Program-made: the position numbers and the translations under genes
In this document: in pieces, positions 8,662 to 15,438 of the stretch
How positions within the stretch are numbered: position 1 is the first letter of the stretch
Layout of the letters: each line of letters starts with the position of its first letter
Notes under the pieces: model-generated
What the model saw: the letters and a program-made list of their open reading frames with translations, nothing else
What the model was told of the DNA's origin: nothing
Databases searched by the model: none
Assembly: GCA_039588915.1 (NCBI GenBank)
Contig: JBDGYV010000034.1
Span: 1-25,182, forward strand
DNA: 25,182 bases
Direction: 5' to 3'
From: CAMYLR01 sp039588915
GTDB taxonomy: Bacteria > Gemmatimonadota > Gemmatimonadetes > JACCXV01 > JAHWKZ01

Positions 8662-9042
8662 TTAAGTGGCGACTATGATGATGATGAGCAGCAGCAGAAC
8701 GATGATCAGTGTAGTGGCGCGGATCGAGATCACGTCGTCGACTGCGAATTGCTCCTCGATCACTCGCGCTTGCTGAGCCGCGTTGGCGAGGCGATCGCTG
8801 TCCATGGCGCTGACCGCAACCATCGTCTGACCCATGTCGACACGGGCGATCTTGGCCGCGCGACGGACTTCGTCACGGCTCAGGAACGCGCCTAGGGCTT
8901 CTCGGTTGGCTTGATCAGCGTCGGCCTGGGTGGTCAACTGAATCGGCTCAGACTGGACGACGCGAGCCGCCTGTTGAGCCACAGAGACCGACGGAATGGC
9001 GAGCAGGAGAGCGACGACGATGGACCAGCGCAACGCCTTCAT
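8662..9042 (-). CDS. Small exported protein with C-terminal membrane helix (PA2779-like)
   Basis: A 126-residue protein with an N-terminal signal peptide (MKALRWSIVVALLLAIPSVSVAQQ), a soluble middle part of about 75 residues with the helical stretch EALGAFLSRDEVRRAAKIA, and a very hydrophobic C-terminal end (TTLIIVLLLLIIIIVAT) that should anchor it in the membrane. The layout resembles the small PA2779-type exported proteins, whose function is not established; the match is by pattern and is uncertain. A longer frame reaches 9306, but the ATG at 9042 has GGAGG upstream and begins a clear signal peptide, so the shorter form is chosen. It lies 23 bases upstream of the dipeptidase start. Confidence 0.8.
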   Translation of the reverse strand: MKALRWSIVVALLLAIPSVSVAQQAARVVQSEPIQLTTQADADQANREALGAFLSRDEVRRAAKIARVDMGQTMVAVSAMDSDRLANAAQQARVIEEQFAVDDVISIRATTLIIVLLLLIIIIVAT

Positions 9043-9134
9043 GGTAGAACCTCCGATTGGAACTGCGATCTGATTGGCGGCTGGCGCCGAGAACGCCCCG
9101 AGTGTACGGTCGCGCTCCGGGCAGGGGCAAGAAC

Positions 9135-9596
9135 TCACCGACCCAAACGCTTGATGATATCGAACTCTCGCTTGGTGACGGGTGTGATCGAGAGCCGCAT
9201 GCCGCGCTTCAGCACCCACATCTCCTCGAGGCCCGGGGTCTCTTTCATCGCCTCGCGGGTGACCGGCTGGCTGAACGTCTTCCGGTGCTTGACGTCGACG
9301 CACCACCAGCGTGGGTCGTCAGGGTCGGACCTGGGGTCGTGGTACTTGTTCCCCGCTTCGAACTGCGAGGAGTCTGGGTGCGCCAGGGCGCTCACCTCGG
9401 CTGTGCCATACACCCCGAGCACGTCGGTGTTCGAATGGTAGTAGAGGACCCCGTCGCCGACCTTCATCTTGTCGCGCATGAAGTTCCGCACGCGGTAGTT
9501 GCGCACGCCGTCCCATTCGGTCGAGCCGTCGCGCTCGAGATCGTGGATCGAGTACACGTCGGGCTCGGATTTGAAAAGCCAATACTGATGGATCAT
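9135..9596 (-). CDS. EVE domain-containing protein
   Basis: A 153-residue single-domain protein of the EVE/THYN1 family, a PUA-like fold thought to bind modified bases in nucleic acids. The N-terminal WLFKSEPDVYSIHDL, followed by WDGVRNYRVRNFMRDKMKVGD and GVLYYHSN, is the typical family core; WWCVDVKHRKTF and a basic C terminus follow. The length is normal for stand-alone EVE proteins. It is the most upstream gene of the leftward cluster, separated from the small exported protein by 92 bases, so it may or may not share the transcript. It is divergent from the first multiheme cytochrome across a 239-base region. Confidence 0.93.
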   Translation of the reverse strand: MIHQYWLFKSEPDVYSIHDLERDGSTEWDGVRNYRVRNFMRDKMKVGDGVLYYHSNTDVLGVYGTAEVSALAHPDSSQFEAGNKYHDPRSDPDDPRWWCVDVKHRKTFSQPVTREAMKETPGLEEMWVLKRGMRLSITPVTKREFDIIKRLGR

Positions 9597-9639
9597 GCTG
9601 GCACTCCAGATGGAGTCCGACCGGCCTGCGCGGCCTGGG

Positions 9640-9835
9640 AGTCCCCTACGCGGGACTGCAGACTTCCCCTACAGATAGATGTGTAGTGACCTCGGGATAA
9701 CACCTTCACGCGGCTCGGGAATCGCCACAAAAGACATAGGCCCTCTCCCTACAGACACGCTTGTAACCACCGATTCATAATAGTAAAGGCTGATTCTAAC
9801 GGCACAGCTCATAACGTTTTGCAGGCGAGGCGGCG
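9640..9835 (+). promoter_or_regulatory. Upstream regulatory region of cytochrome copy 1
   Basis: The region contains a perfect inverted repeat AGTCCC-N6-GGGACT (9640-9645 and 9652-9657) and three CCCTAC boxes, at 9644, 9667 and 9747; the first two are 23 bases apart. The third continues as TACAGACACGCTTGTA, a TACA-N8-TGTA dyad, with a CATAAT -10-like hexamer about 10 bases beyond it and a GGCGAGG ribosome binding site just before the ATG. The same order of elements recurs before copies 2 and 3. I infer an activator-dependent promoter, because no good -35 box is present at normal spacing. Confidence 0.5.
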
Positions 9836-11356
9836 ATGATAAGAATTGATGTCAGACGACTACTCGTTCTCCCGGCAGCTCTCGTGCTACTGGGCTCCAT
9901 GTTGGGATCGGTGTGCGAGGACGAGACGATCGTGGAGAGGATCGTGGAGGTCGACAGACCGCTCTTCGAGGACCCACCGGCCTTGGCGGTCGGCTTCCTG
10001 GGCTACGATGAGGAGGTTCCCAAGCTGACCGTCTGCGGCAACTGCCACATCGGGCAGCAATCGGAGTGGCTAGAAACCCGTCACTCGGACGCCTACGCAT
10101 CGCTCATCAACAGCGGTCATGCGCAGCCGTTCTGCGAGGGTTGTCACACGGTCAGTCAAGACGGCAATCTCACCGAGACCGACGGGGGTTGGGCGACGAC
10201 CCAGGACACACGCTACCACGACGTGCAGTGTGAGAACTGCCACGGTCCAGGTGAGGCCCACGCCAACAACCCGGATGCGACTGCGCCAATGGCCCAGGCA
10301 TCGGTGGGGTTGGACCTCACCACCGGGTGCGGCGAGTGCCACGCGGGCGAGCACCATCCGTTCGTCGAGGAGTGGGAGGCATCGCCCCACTCCCTGGTGG
10401 TTGGCTTTGCCGCGGCCCGGCCGGAGTGTGCAGCTTGCCACAAGGGGCAAGCCTCGATCGAGGCGTTTGGTGAGAACGCCGACTACACTGAGAAACTCGA
10501 TGCTGATCCGCTACCGGTGGTGTGCGTGGTGTGCCACGATCCGCACGCCAACAACAACGAGCACCAGCTGAGGTTCCCCGTCGACACGCCTTCAATCGAG
10601 ACGAACCTCTGCGCCCAGTGCCACAACCGGCGGACGGCGCCGGATCCGAACTCCTCGCATGGCTTGGAGCCGCACTCCCCCGAATCGGCGCTGTTGGTCG
10701 GGGACGCCGGCTGGTTCCCGCCGGGCGCACAGATCGATCAGGGTCAGATCCGCGGCACGCACGGGAGCGAGGCGAACCCGGAGCTGTGCGCGACGTGTCA
10801 CCTGGCGACGTTCGAGGTTGATGACGCCGCAACAGGCGACTTTGTCTTCAATGCCACAGGTCACCTGTTCCGGCCGATCCCGTGCGTCGACGCGAGCGGA
10901 ATTCCGGAGCCGTTCGAGGACGATTGTGACCTCTCCCCAACCACGCGCTCGTTCGAGTCGTGCGCGGGTGGGGGCTGCCACGGGGACGGCCAGGCGGCGT
11001 TCTCGGCGCTTGAGGCGGCCACGACCCGGATCCAGCGGTTCGCGGACGAGCTCCACGAGCTGCTCGAAGAAGTCGATCCAAACGGTGAGGATCCAGGCGG
11101 GGAGATCGATCCTACCAATCCGACGTTTACCGTTGCCGAGGGAGCGTTCTTCAACTACCACCTGGCGATCTTTGGCAACGCAGATTTCGGCACCAACACG
11201 GTTGTCGGATCGGCTTCTCACAACCCGTTCCTGACCGAAGCGCTGCTCATCGCCAGCCTCGATGCCGTTGAGGAAGAGTACGGTGTCATGAACAACCTCG
11301 GGGTCGTCGACTGGGACGCCCGCCTACAGGCGATCAAGAGCAAGGCGGGGAGGTAG
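9836..11356 (+). CDS. Exported nonaheme c-type cytochrome, tandem copy 1
   Basis: A 506-residue protein with a signal-like N terminus (residues 1-26), a short acidic linker, eight CXXCH heme motifs (Cys at about 67, 100, 132, 165, 198, 230, 259, 318) and a ninth of the form CX4CH (CAGGGCH, 376-382). The hemes are followed by a heme-free helical part and a C-terminal motif FNYHLAIFG...HNPFLTEALL, the kind of ending seen in many multiheme cytochromes of the nitrite-reductase-like superfamily. There is no CXXCK motif, so a NrfA assignment is not supported. VLLGSMLGSVC at the N terminus resembles a lipobox, but Val just before Cys is not canonical. It probably acts in periplasmic electron transfer; the partner is unknown. 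It has its own promoter region and terminator. Confidence 0.9.
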   Translation: MIRIDVRRLLVLPAALVLLGSMLGSVCEDETIVERIVEVDRPLFEDPPALAVGFLGYDEEVPKLTVCGNCHIGQQSEWLETRHSDAYASLINSGHAQPFCEGCHTVSQDGNLTETDGGWATTQDTRYHDVQCENCHGPGEAHANNPDATAPMAQASVGLDLTTGCGECHAGEHHPFVEEWEASPHSLVVGFAAARPECAACHKGQASIEAFGENADYTEKLDADPLPVVCVVCHDPHANNNEHQLRFPVDTPSIETNLCAQCHNRRTAPDPNSSHGLEPHSPESALLVGDAGWFPPGAQIDQGQIRGTHGSEANPELCATCHLATFEVDDAATGDFVFNATGHLFRPIPCVDASGIPEPFEDDCDLSPTTRSFESCAGGGCHGDGQAAFSALEAATTRIQRFADELHELLEEVDPNGEDPGGEIDPTNPTFTVAEGAFFNYHLAIFGNADFGTNTVVGSASHNPFLTEALLIASLDAVEEEYGVMNNLGVVDWDARLQAIKSKAGR

Positions 11357-11415
11357 CGACCGAGTCCGGAAGTGACGAAACCCAAGCTCCGGCCAGTCGG
11401 GTCGGAGCGAAACAC

Positions 11416-11454
11416 AGGCGCCGCTGACCACGATGACCGTGCTCGGCGGCGCCT
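11416..11454 (+). terminator. Hairpin terminator after cytochrome copy 1
   Basis: AGGCGCCGC (11416-11424) pairs perfectly with GCGGCGCCT (11446-11454); inside the loop CACG and CGTG can pair again. The stem is followed by CGCTTT, only a short T run. The same element follows copies 2 and 3, and the 60 bases before it (from the stop codon onward) are also conserved. Confidence 0.75.
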
Positions 11455-11470
11455 CGCTTTGGTCCACGTT

Positions 11471-11582
11471 CGGGAGTTCCCTACGGCGGACTACGGTTTT
11501 TCCCTACAGACATCCCATGATTTGTGGTCCATCATTATCCTGACAGCATAGGCAAAACTACGCTCTTGCAGGCGAGGCAGCG
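11471..11582 (+). promoter_or_regulatory. Upstream regulatory region of cytochrome copy 2
   Basis: It repeats the arrangement before copy 1: two CCCTAC boxes at 11479 and 11502 (23 bases apart), the second running into TACAGACA, then an ATCATTAT region where copies 1 and 3 have CATAAT, then the leader CTCTTGCAGGCGAGGC just before the ATG. The TACA/TGTA dyad is less perfect here than in copies 1 and 3, so this promoter may respond differently. Confidence 0.45.
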
Positions 11583-13046
11583 ATGATAAGAATTGACGTA
11601 AGACGACTGCTCATTCTCCCCGCAACTCTCGTGCTGCTCGGCTCTATGCTGGGGTCGGTCTGCGAGGACGAGACGATCGTGGAGGTCGAACGACCGTTCT
11701 TCGACGATCCACCGACCATGGCGGCCGGCTTCCTGGGGTACGATGAGCAAGTGGTGAAGCTGACCACTTGTGGCAATTGCCACGTGGGACAGCAGGCAGA
11801 GTGGGAAGAAACCCACCACGCGGAAGCGTGGGACGAGATGCAAAACAGCGGGATCGCCCAGGAGTCTTGTGAGGTCTGTCACTCCACGGGACCCAACGGC
11901 AATCTGACGGACACAGGCGGCTTGGTCGCGACGGGAGACGCGCGCTACCAGGATGTCCAGTGCGAGAGCTGCCACGGTCCTGGGGAGACGCACGTCACCA
12001 ACCCCGATGCCTCGACGAAGCCGCTGGCGTCGATCAAGGTCGGTACTGAGCTGACCAGCGGGTGCGGGGAGTGCCACCGGGCCAGCAGTGGCGCCCACAA
12101 TCCGTTCGTGGAAGAGTGGTCCCAATCCCAGCACGGGGAAGGCGCGCATCGTCCACAGTACCGGCAGCGGGAGACGTGCCGGAACTGCCACGGAGCCCAG
12201 GGCGCGCTCCTGGCGTGGGGCGTCGATGACGTCTTCATCGAAAAGGATACGGGCGAAGAAATCGGCATCGTCTGCGCGGTGTGCCACGATCCCCACAACG
12301 GCACGAACAGTGGCCAGACCCGGTATGCGCTCGACGCCCGCGATGTCGACACGAACTTGTGCATGAAGTGTCACCAGAGGAGAGCGATACCTGATCTCGA
12401 CAACCCACAGAGAGGACCGCACTCGCCACAGGGCCCGCTGCTGCTCGGCGAGAACGTGGGCTGGATACCGCCCAACTTCGAGTACGACGAAGGCAGCATC
12501 GTGGCAACGCACGGGACCGAGCGCAACCCGAAGCTTTGCGCCACGTGCCACGTACACCAACTCGAGTTCACCGATCCCGCGACCGGGCTCCAGATCACCG
12601 GCTCCGGCCACCTGTTCGAACCGATTCCGTGCCTCGACTCGACCGGATTCCCCACCAATGCAGACGAGTGCGAGGTCGAGGAACGTTCCTTCGATGCGTG
12701 CACGGCAGCCGGCTGCCACGGCACAGAAGACGCGGCTCGTTCGGCCTATACCCTGGCCAAGGATCGGATCGCGAGGCTCGTGGAAGAGCTCGATAGCCTT
12801 CTGGAGCAAGTCCCGGCCAGCGAGTTCGACAGGGACGACGCCATCTTCACGGTTGCAGAGGGAGCGAATTTCAACGCCGGCCTCGGCGACATCCGAAGCT
12901 CGCCGATTCACAACCCGTTCCTGACTGAGGCGCTGCTCGTCGCCAGCATGGATGCCGTAGAAGAGGAGTACGGCGTCATGAACAGTCTGGGAGTGGTCGA
13001 TTGGGACGCTGAGCTACAGGCGATCAAAGCCAAGGTGGGGAGGTAG
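11583..13046 (+). CDS. Exported nonaheme c-type cytochrome, tandem copy 2
   Basis: A 487-residue paralogue of the preceding gene. The first 40 residues, including MIRIDVRRLLILPATLVLLG and the CEDETIVEVERPFF segment, are nearly the same as in copies 1 and 3. It has eight CXXCH motifs (CGNCH, CEVCH, CESCH, CGECH, CRNCH, CAVCH, CMKCH, CATCH) and a final CX4CH (CTAAGCH). It differs most in the middle hemes, and the C-terminal FNYHLAIFG stretch is replaced by the shorter FNAGLGDIRSSPIHNPF, while HNPFLTEALL and the EEEYGVMNSLGVVDWDAELQ tail are kept. Copies 1 and 3 are clearly closer to each other than to this one, so it is the most diverged member of the array. The role is presumably periplasmic electron transfer with a different partner or potential; this is inference. 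Confidence 0.9.
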   Translation: MIRIDVRRLLILPATLVLLGSMLGSVCEDETIVEVERPFFDDPPTMAAGFLGYDEQVVKLTTCGNCHVGQQAEWEETHHAEAWDEMQNSGIAQESCEVCHSTGPNGNLTDTGGLVATGDARYQDVQCESCHGPGETHVTNPDASTKPLASIKVGTELTSGCGECHRASSGAHNPFVEEWSQSQHGEGAHRPQYRQRETCRNCHGAQGALLAWGVDDVFIEKDTGEEIGIVCAVCHDPHNGTNSGQTRYALDARDVDTNLCMKCHQRRAIPDLDNPQRGPHSPQGPLLLGENVGWIPPNFEYDEGSIVATHGTERNPKLCATCHVHQLEFTDPATGLQITGSGHLFEPIPCLDSTGFPTNADECEVEERSFDACTAAGCHGTEDAARSAYTLAKDRIARLVEELDSLLEQVPASEFDRDDAIFTVAEGANFNAGLGDIRSSPIHNPFLTEALLVASMDAVEEEYGVMNSLGVVDWDAELQAIKAKVGR

Positions 13047-13105
13047 CAACCGAGTTCGGAAGTGACGAAATTTAGGCTCCGGTCAATTGGGTCGGAGCGA
13101 AACAC

Positions 13106-13144
13106 AGGCGCCGCTGACCACGATGGCCGTGCTCGGCGGCGCCT
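13106..13144 (+). terminator. Hairpin terminator after cytochrome copy 2
   Basis: The same perfect nine-base-pair stem as after copy 1, AGGCGCCGC (13106-13114) with GCGGCGCCT (13136-13144), followed by CGCTTTGGG. It differs from the copy 1 hairpin by one base in the loop. Confidence 0.75.
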
Positions 13145-13203
13145 CGCTTTGGGTCCCCGATCTAGAGCGCAACGGGAAAATGCCGACGACCGGCGCGCTG
13201 CCC

Positions 13204-13324
13204 GGGAGTCCCCTACGGGAGACTACGGATTTTCCCCTACAGACAGACTTGTGAGTATCGGTCCATAATACCGATGGATTATTCTGACGGCATAGGCGAA
13301 AACGCTCTTGCAGGCGAGGCGACC
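13204..13324 (+). promoter_or_regulatory. Upstream regulatory region of cytochrome copy 3
   Basis: CCCTAC boxes occur at 13211 and 13235 (24 bases apart). The second leads into a TACA-N8-TGT dyad, and CATAAT at 13264-13269 is the likely -10. An additional perfect inverted repeat ATCGGT (13257-13262) and ACCGAT (13270-13275) brackets this -10, which is not present before copies 1 or 2 and would suit a repressor operator. The leader CTCTTGCAGGCGAGGC precedes the start codon. Confidence 0.5.
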
Positions 13325-14833
13325 ATGGTAAGAACTGATGTAAGACGACTCCTCGTTCTCCCGGCAGCTCTCGTCCTGCTCTGCTCCATGCTGGGGTCTG
13401 TGTGCGAGGACGAGACGATCGTGGAGGTAGAACGACCGTTCTTTGAGGACCCACCAGCCTTGGCGGCTGGCTTCCTAGGCTACGATGAGGAGGAAGCCAA
13501 GCTGACCGTTTGCGGCAACTGCCACGTCGGACAGCAGGCCGCATGGGAGGAAACCCACCACGCGGATGCTTACGCGACGCTCGAAGACAGCGGCCACGCG
13601 CAAGACTTCTGCAGGGTCTGCCACACCGTCGGTCCCAACGGGAACCCAACGGAGGGTGACGTGGGTTGGGTGGCGACCCAAGATTCGCGCTACCACGATG
13701 TCCAGTGCGAGGCCTGTCACGGCCCCGGTGAAGCGCACGCCAGCAACCCGGACGCGACCCAGCCGCTGGCCCAGGCGACGGTAGGCGTGGACCTCGACTC
13801 AGGGTGTGGCGAGTGCCACTCGGGAACACATCACGGGTTCGTTGACGAGTGGGCGGTTTCGCCGCACGCTCAAGTGGTGGGTTTCGCCGCGGCGCGTGAG
13901 GAATGCGCGGGGTGCCATAGGGGACAAGCCACGATCGTGCGGTTTGGCGAGAACGCCGACTACATCGAGAAGTTCAGTCCGGATCCGCTGCCGGTGGTGT
14001 GCGTGGTGTGCCACGACCCGCACGACGCGACCAACGAGCACCAGTTACGCTTCCCGGCCAACACGACGTCGATCGAGACACACCTCTGCGCCCAGTGCCA
14101 CAACCGGCGGACGGTGCCGGATCCGAACTCCTCACATGGCTTGGAGCCACACTCCCCCGAGTCGGCGCTGCTGGTGGGGGATGCCGGCTGGTTCCCCCCG
14201 GATGCCCAGATCGATCAGGGTCAGATCCGCGGGACGCACGGGAGCGAGGCCAACCCGGAGCTCTGCGCGACTTGTCACCTGGCGGCTTTCGAGGTTGATG
14301 ACGCCGCAACAGGCGACTTTGTCTTCAATGCCACCGGGCATCTGTTCCGTCCGATTCCGTGCCTGGACGCCGCGGGGGTTCCGGAGCCGTTTGAGGTCGG
14401 TTGTGACCTCTCCCCAGCCACGCGCTCGTTTGCGGCGTGCGCGACCGGCGCTTGTCACGGGGACGAGCAGGCGGCGTTCTCGGCGCTCGAGGCGGCCACG
14501 ACCCGAATCCAGCGGTTCGCGGACGAGCTCCACGAGCTGCTCGAAGAGGTCGATCCGAACGGCGAGGATCCAGGTGGGGAGATCGATCCTACCAATCCGA
14601 CGTTTACCGTCGCCGAGGGGGCGTTCTTCAACTACCACCTGGCGATCTTCGGCGACGCAGATTTCGGCACCAACACGGTTGTCGGATCGACTACCCACAA
14701 CCCGTTCCTGCTTGAAGCACTGCTCATCGGCAGCATCGACGCCGTCGAGGAGGAGTACGGTGTCATGAACAACCTGGGGGTCGTCGATTGGGACGCCGAG
14801 CTACAAGCGATCAAAGCCAAGGTGGGGAGGTAG
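13325..14833 (+). CDS. Exported nonaheme c-type cytochrome, tandem copy 3
   Basis: A 502-residue paralogue very close to copy 1 (the two share long identical nucleotide runs, for example around 10816-10857 and 14291-14332). Heme motifs are CGNCH, CRVCH, CEACH, CGECH, CAGCH, CVVCH, CAQCH, CATCH and a ninth CX4CH (CATGACH). An extra cysteine pair between hemes 8 and 9 (PIPC...GC) is conserved across the array and may form a disulfide. The open frame extends to 13274, but the ATG at 13325 aligns exactly with the starts of copies 1 and 2 and follows the shared GGCGAGG leader, so the 17 extra residues are rejected. The C-terminal helical region and HNPF motif are intact. Confidence 0.9.
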   Translation: MVRTDVRRLLVLPAALVLLCSMLGSVCEDETIVEVERPFFEDPPALAAGFLGYDEEEAKLTVCGNCHVGQQAAWEETHHADAYATLEDSGHAQDFCRVCHTVGPNGNPTEGDVGWVATQDSRYHDVQCEACHGPGEAHASNPDATQPLAQATVGVDLDSGCGECHSGTHHGFVDEWAVSPHAQVVGFAAAREECAGCHRGQATIVRFGENADYIEKFSPDPLPVVCVVCHDPHDATNEHQLRFPANTTSIETHLCAQCHNRRTVPDPNSSHGLEPHSPESALLVGDAGWFPPDAQIDQGQIRGTHGSEANPELCATCHLAAFEVDDAATGDFVFNATGHLFRPIPCLDAAGVPEPFEVGCDLSPATRSFAACATGACHGDEQAAFSALEAATTRIQRFADELHELLEEVDPNGEDPGGEIDPTNPTFTVAEGAFFNYHLAIFGDADFGTNTVVGSTTHNPFLLEALLIGSIDAVEEEYGVMNNLGVVDWDAELQAIKAKVGR

Positions 14834-14892
14834 CAACCGAGTTCGGAAGTGACGAAATTTAGGCTCTGGCCAATCGGGTCGGAGCGAAACAC

Positions 14893-14931
14893 AGGCGCCG
14901 CCGACCACGATGACCGCGCTCGGCGGCGCCT
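14893..14931 (+). terminator. Hairpin terminator after cytochrome copy 3
   Basis: The stem AGGCGCCGCCG (14893-14903) with CGGCGGCGCCT (14921-14931) has 11 pairs, longer than the copies after genes 1 and 2, and is followed by CTCTTT. It lies only 30 bases before the start of the next gene, leaving little room for a separate promoter. Confidence 0.75.
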
Positions 14932-14961
14932 CTCTTTGGGAGGCAGTAGCGGCAGAGGGCC

Positions 14962-15438
14962 ATGACCGCGATCGATGCTGACCCCACAGGCGCTCGATCA
15001 CCGAGGAGAGAGCCCCGGCTCGGCTTCGAGGAGCTGCTGCTCATCGGGATCGGTCTGCTGATCGTTACGGGTTGGGTCTTGGGTATCGTGCTGTTCGTGT
15101 TTTCGACCAAGCCGTTGACGATTCCCGAGGCCCAGCCAGCGGTGCCGGTGGTCAGCGAGGACACCTTCCAGGTGGGAACGAGTCGCGTGCAGAACTGGGG
15201 GGAGCGCATCATCCTCGTCGTGCGCCGCACTGAGCACGAGTACCATGCGCTTCAAGGCACCTCGCCAACCGACGGCTGCATTCTACAGTGGGATCCAGAA
15301 TCGCAGCGCGTGGTCTCGCCTTGCAGTTACATCGTTTACAACCTGAGCGGGGACGTCGTCACCGGTCTGACGACCGAATCGTTGCAACGCTACTCGGTCT
15401 TCGTTCGAGATGGCGTGGTGTATCTGACCCGTGGCTAA
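14962..15438 (+). CDS. Rieske-fold protein lacking all [2Fe-2S] ligands
   Basis: A 158-residue protein with a single N-terminal membrane helix (about residues 23-47) and a C-terminal domain that follows the pattern of bc-complex Rieske proteins: GC-x-L-QWDPESQR between the two cluster boxes, then YNLSGDVVTGLTTESLQRYSV and VRDGVVYL at the end. In canonical Rieske proteins box I is CTHxGC and box II is CPCHGS. Here box I reads SPTDGC (101-106) and box II SPCSYI (119-124): both cysteine and both histidine cluster ligands are replaced (S101, T103, S119, S122), while the two disulfide cysteines C106 and C121 remain. It cannot bind a normal Rieske cluster. The gene overlaps the following cytochrome b gene by eight bases, as Rieske genes often adjoin cytochrome b. 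GAGGG lies just before the ATG. Confidence 0.75.
   Translation: MTAIDADPTGARSPRREPRLGFEELLLIGIGLLIVTGWVLGIVLFVFSTKPLTIPEAQPAVPVVSEDTFQVGTSRVQNWGERIILVVRRTEHEYHALQGTSPTDGCILQWDPESQRVVSPCSYIVYNLSGDVVTGLTTESLQRYSVFVRDGVVYLTRG

Larger units (their letters stand above)
9640..14940 (+). repeat. Three-unit tandem array of promoter-cytochrome-terminator
   Basis: Three units of about 1.7-1.8 kb (9640-11460, 11471-13150, 13204-14940) each contain the CCCTAC-box upstream region, the cytochrome gene, a conserved stretch after the stop (GGAAGTGACGAAA... GGGTCGGAGCGAAACACAGG) and the GC-rich hairpin. Similarity extends through non-coding parts, so the whole transcription unit was duplicated. Confidence 0.85.

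Noticed and set aside
9780..9835. Possible sigma-54 promoter (GGCAC ... TTGCA) before cytochrome copy 1
   Set aside because: The distance between the GG and GC elements is 18 bases instead of the required 10, and the same is true in copies 2 and 3.
9896..9925. Lipoprotein signal at the N terminus of the tandem cytochromes
   Set aside because: The residue before the cysteine is Val, which is not accepted in normal lipoboxes; an ordinary signal peptide is safer, although lipidation is not excluded.
11380..11460. Possible riboswitch in the conserved GGGTCGGAGCGAAACACAGG segment
   Set aside because: It lies downstream of each gene and ends in a terminator hairpin; it does not fit the cyclic-di-GMP (GEMM) consensus and precedes no gene within the same transcript in copies 1 and 2.
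11535..12911. Long open frame on the minus strand (458 codons)
   Set aside because: It is antisense to cytochrome copy 2, whose nine heme motifs and signal peptide show that the plus strand is coding. High GC content produces such shadows.
13274..13324. Upstream ATG for cytochrome copy 3
   Set aside because: It lies in the promoter and leader region shared by all three copies; the homologous start is 13325.
9836..14833. Tandem cytochromes as nitrite reductase (NrfA), hydroxylamine oxidoreductase or octaheme tetrathionate reductase
   Set aside because: No CXXCK catalytic heme motif is present and the heme spacing does not fit; only the general C-terminal HNP-type motif is shared with that superfamily.
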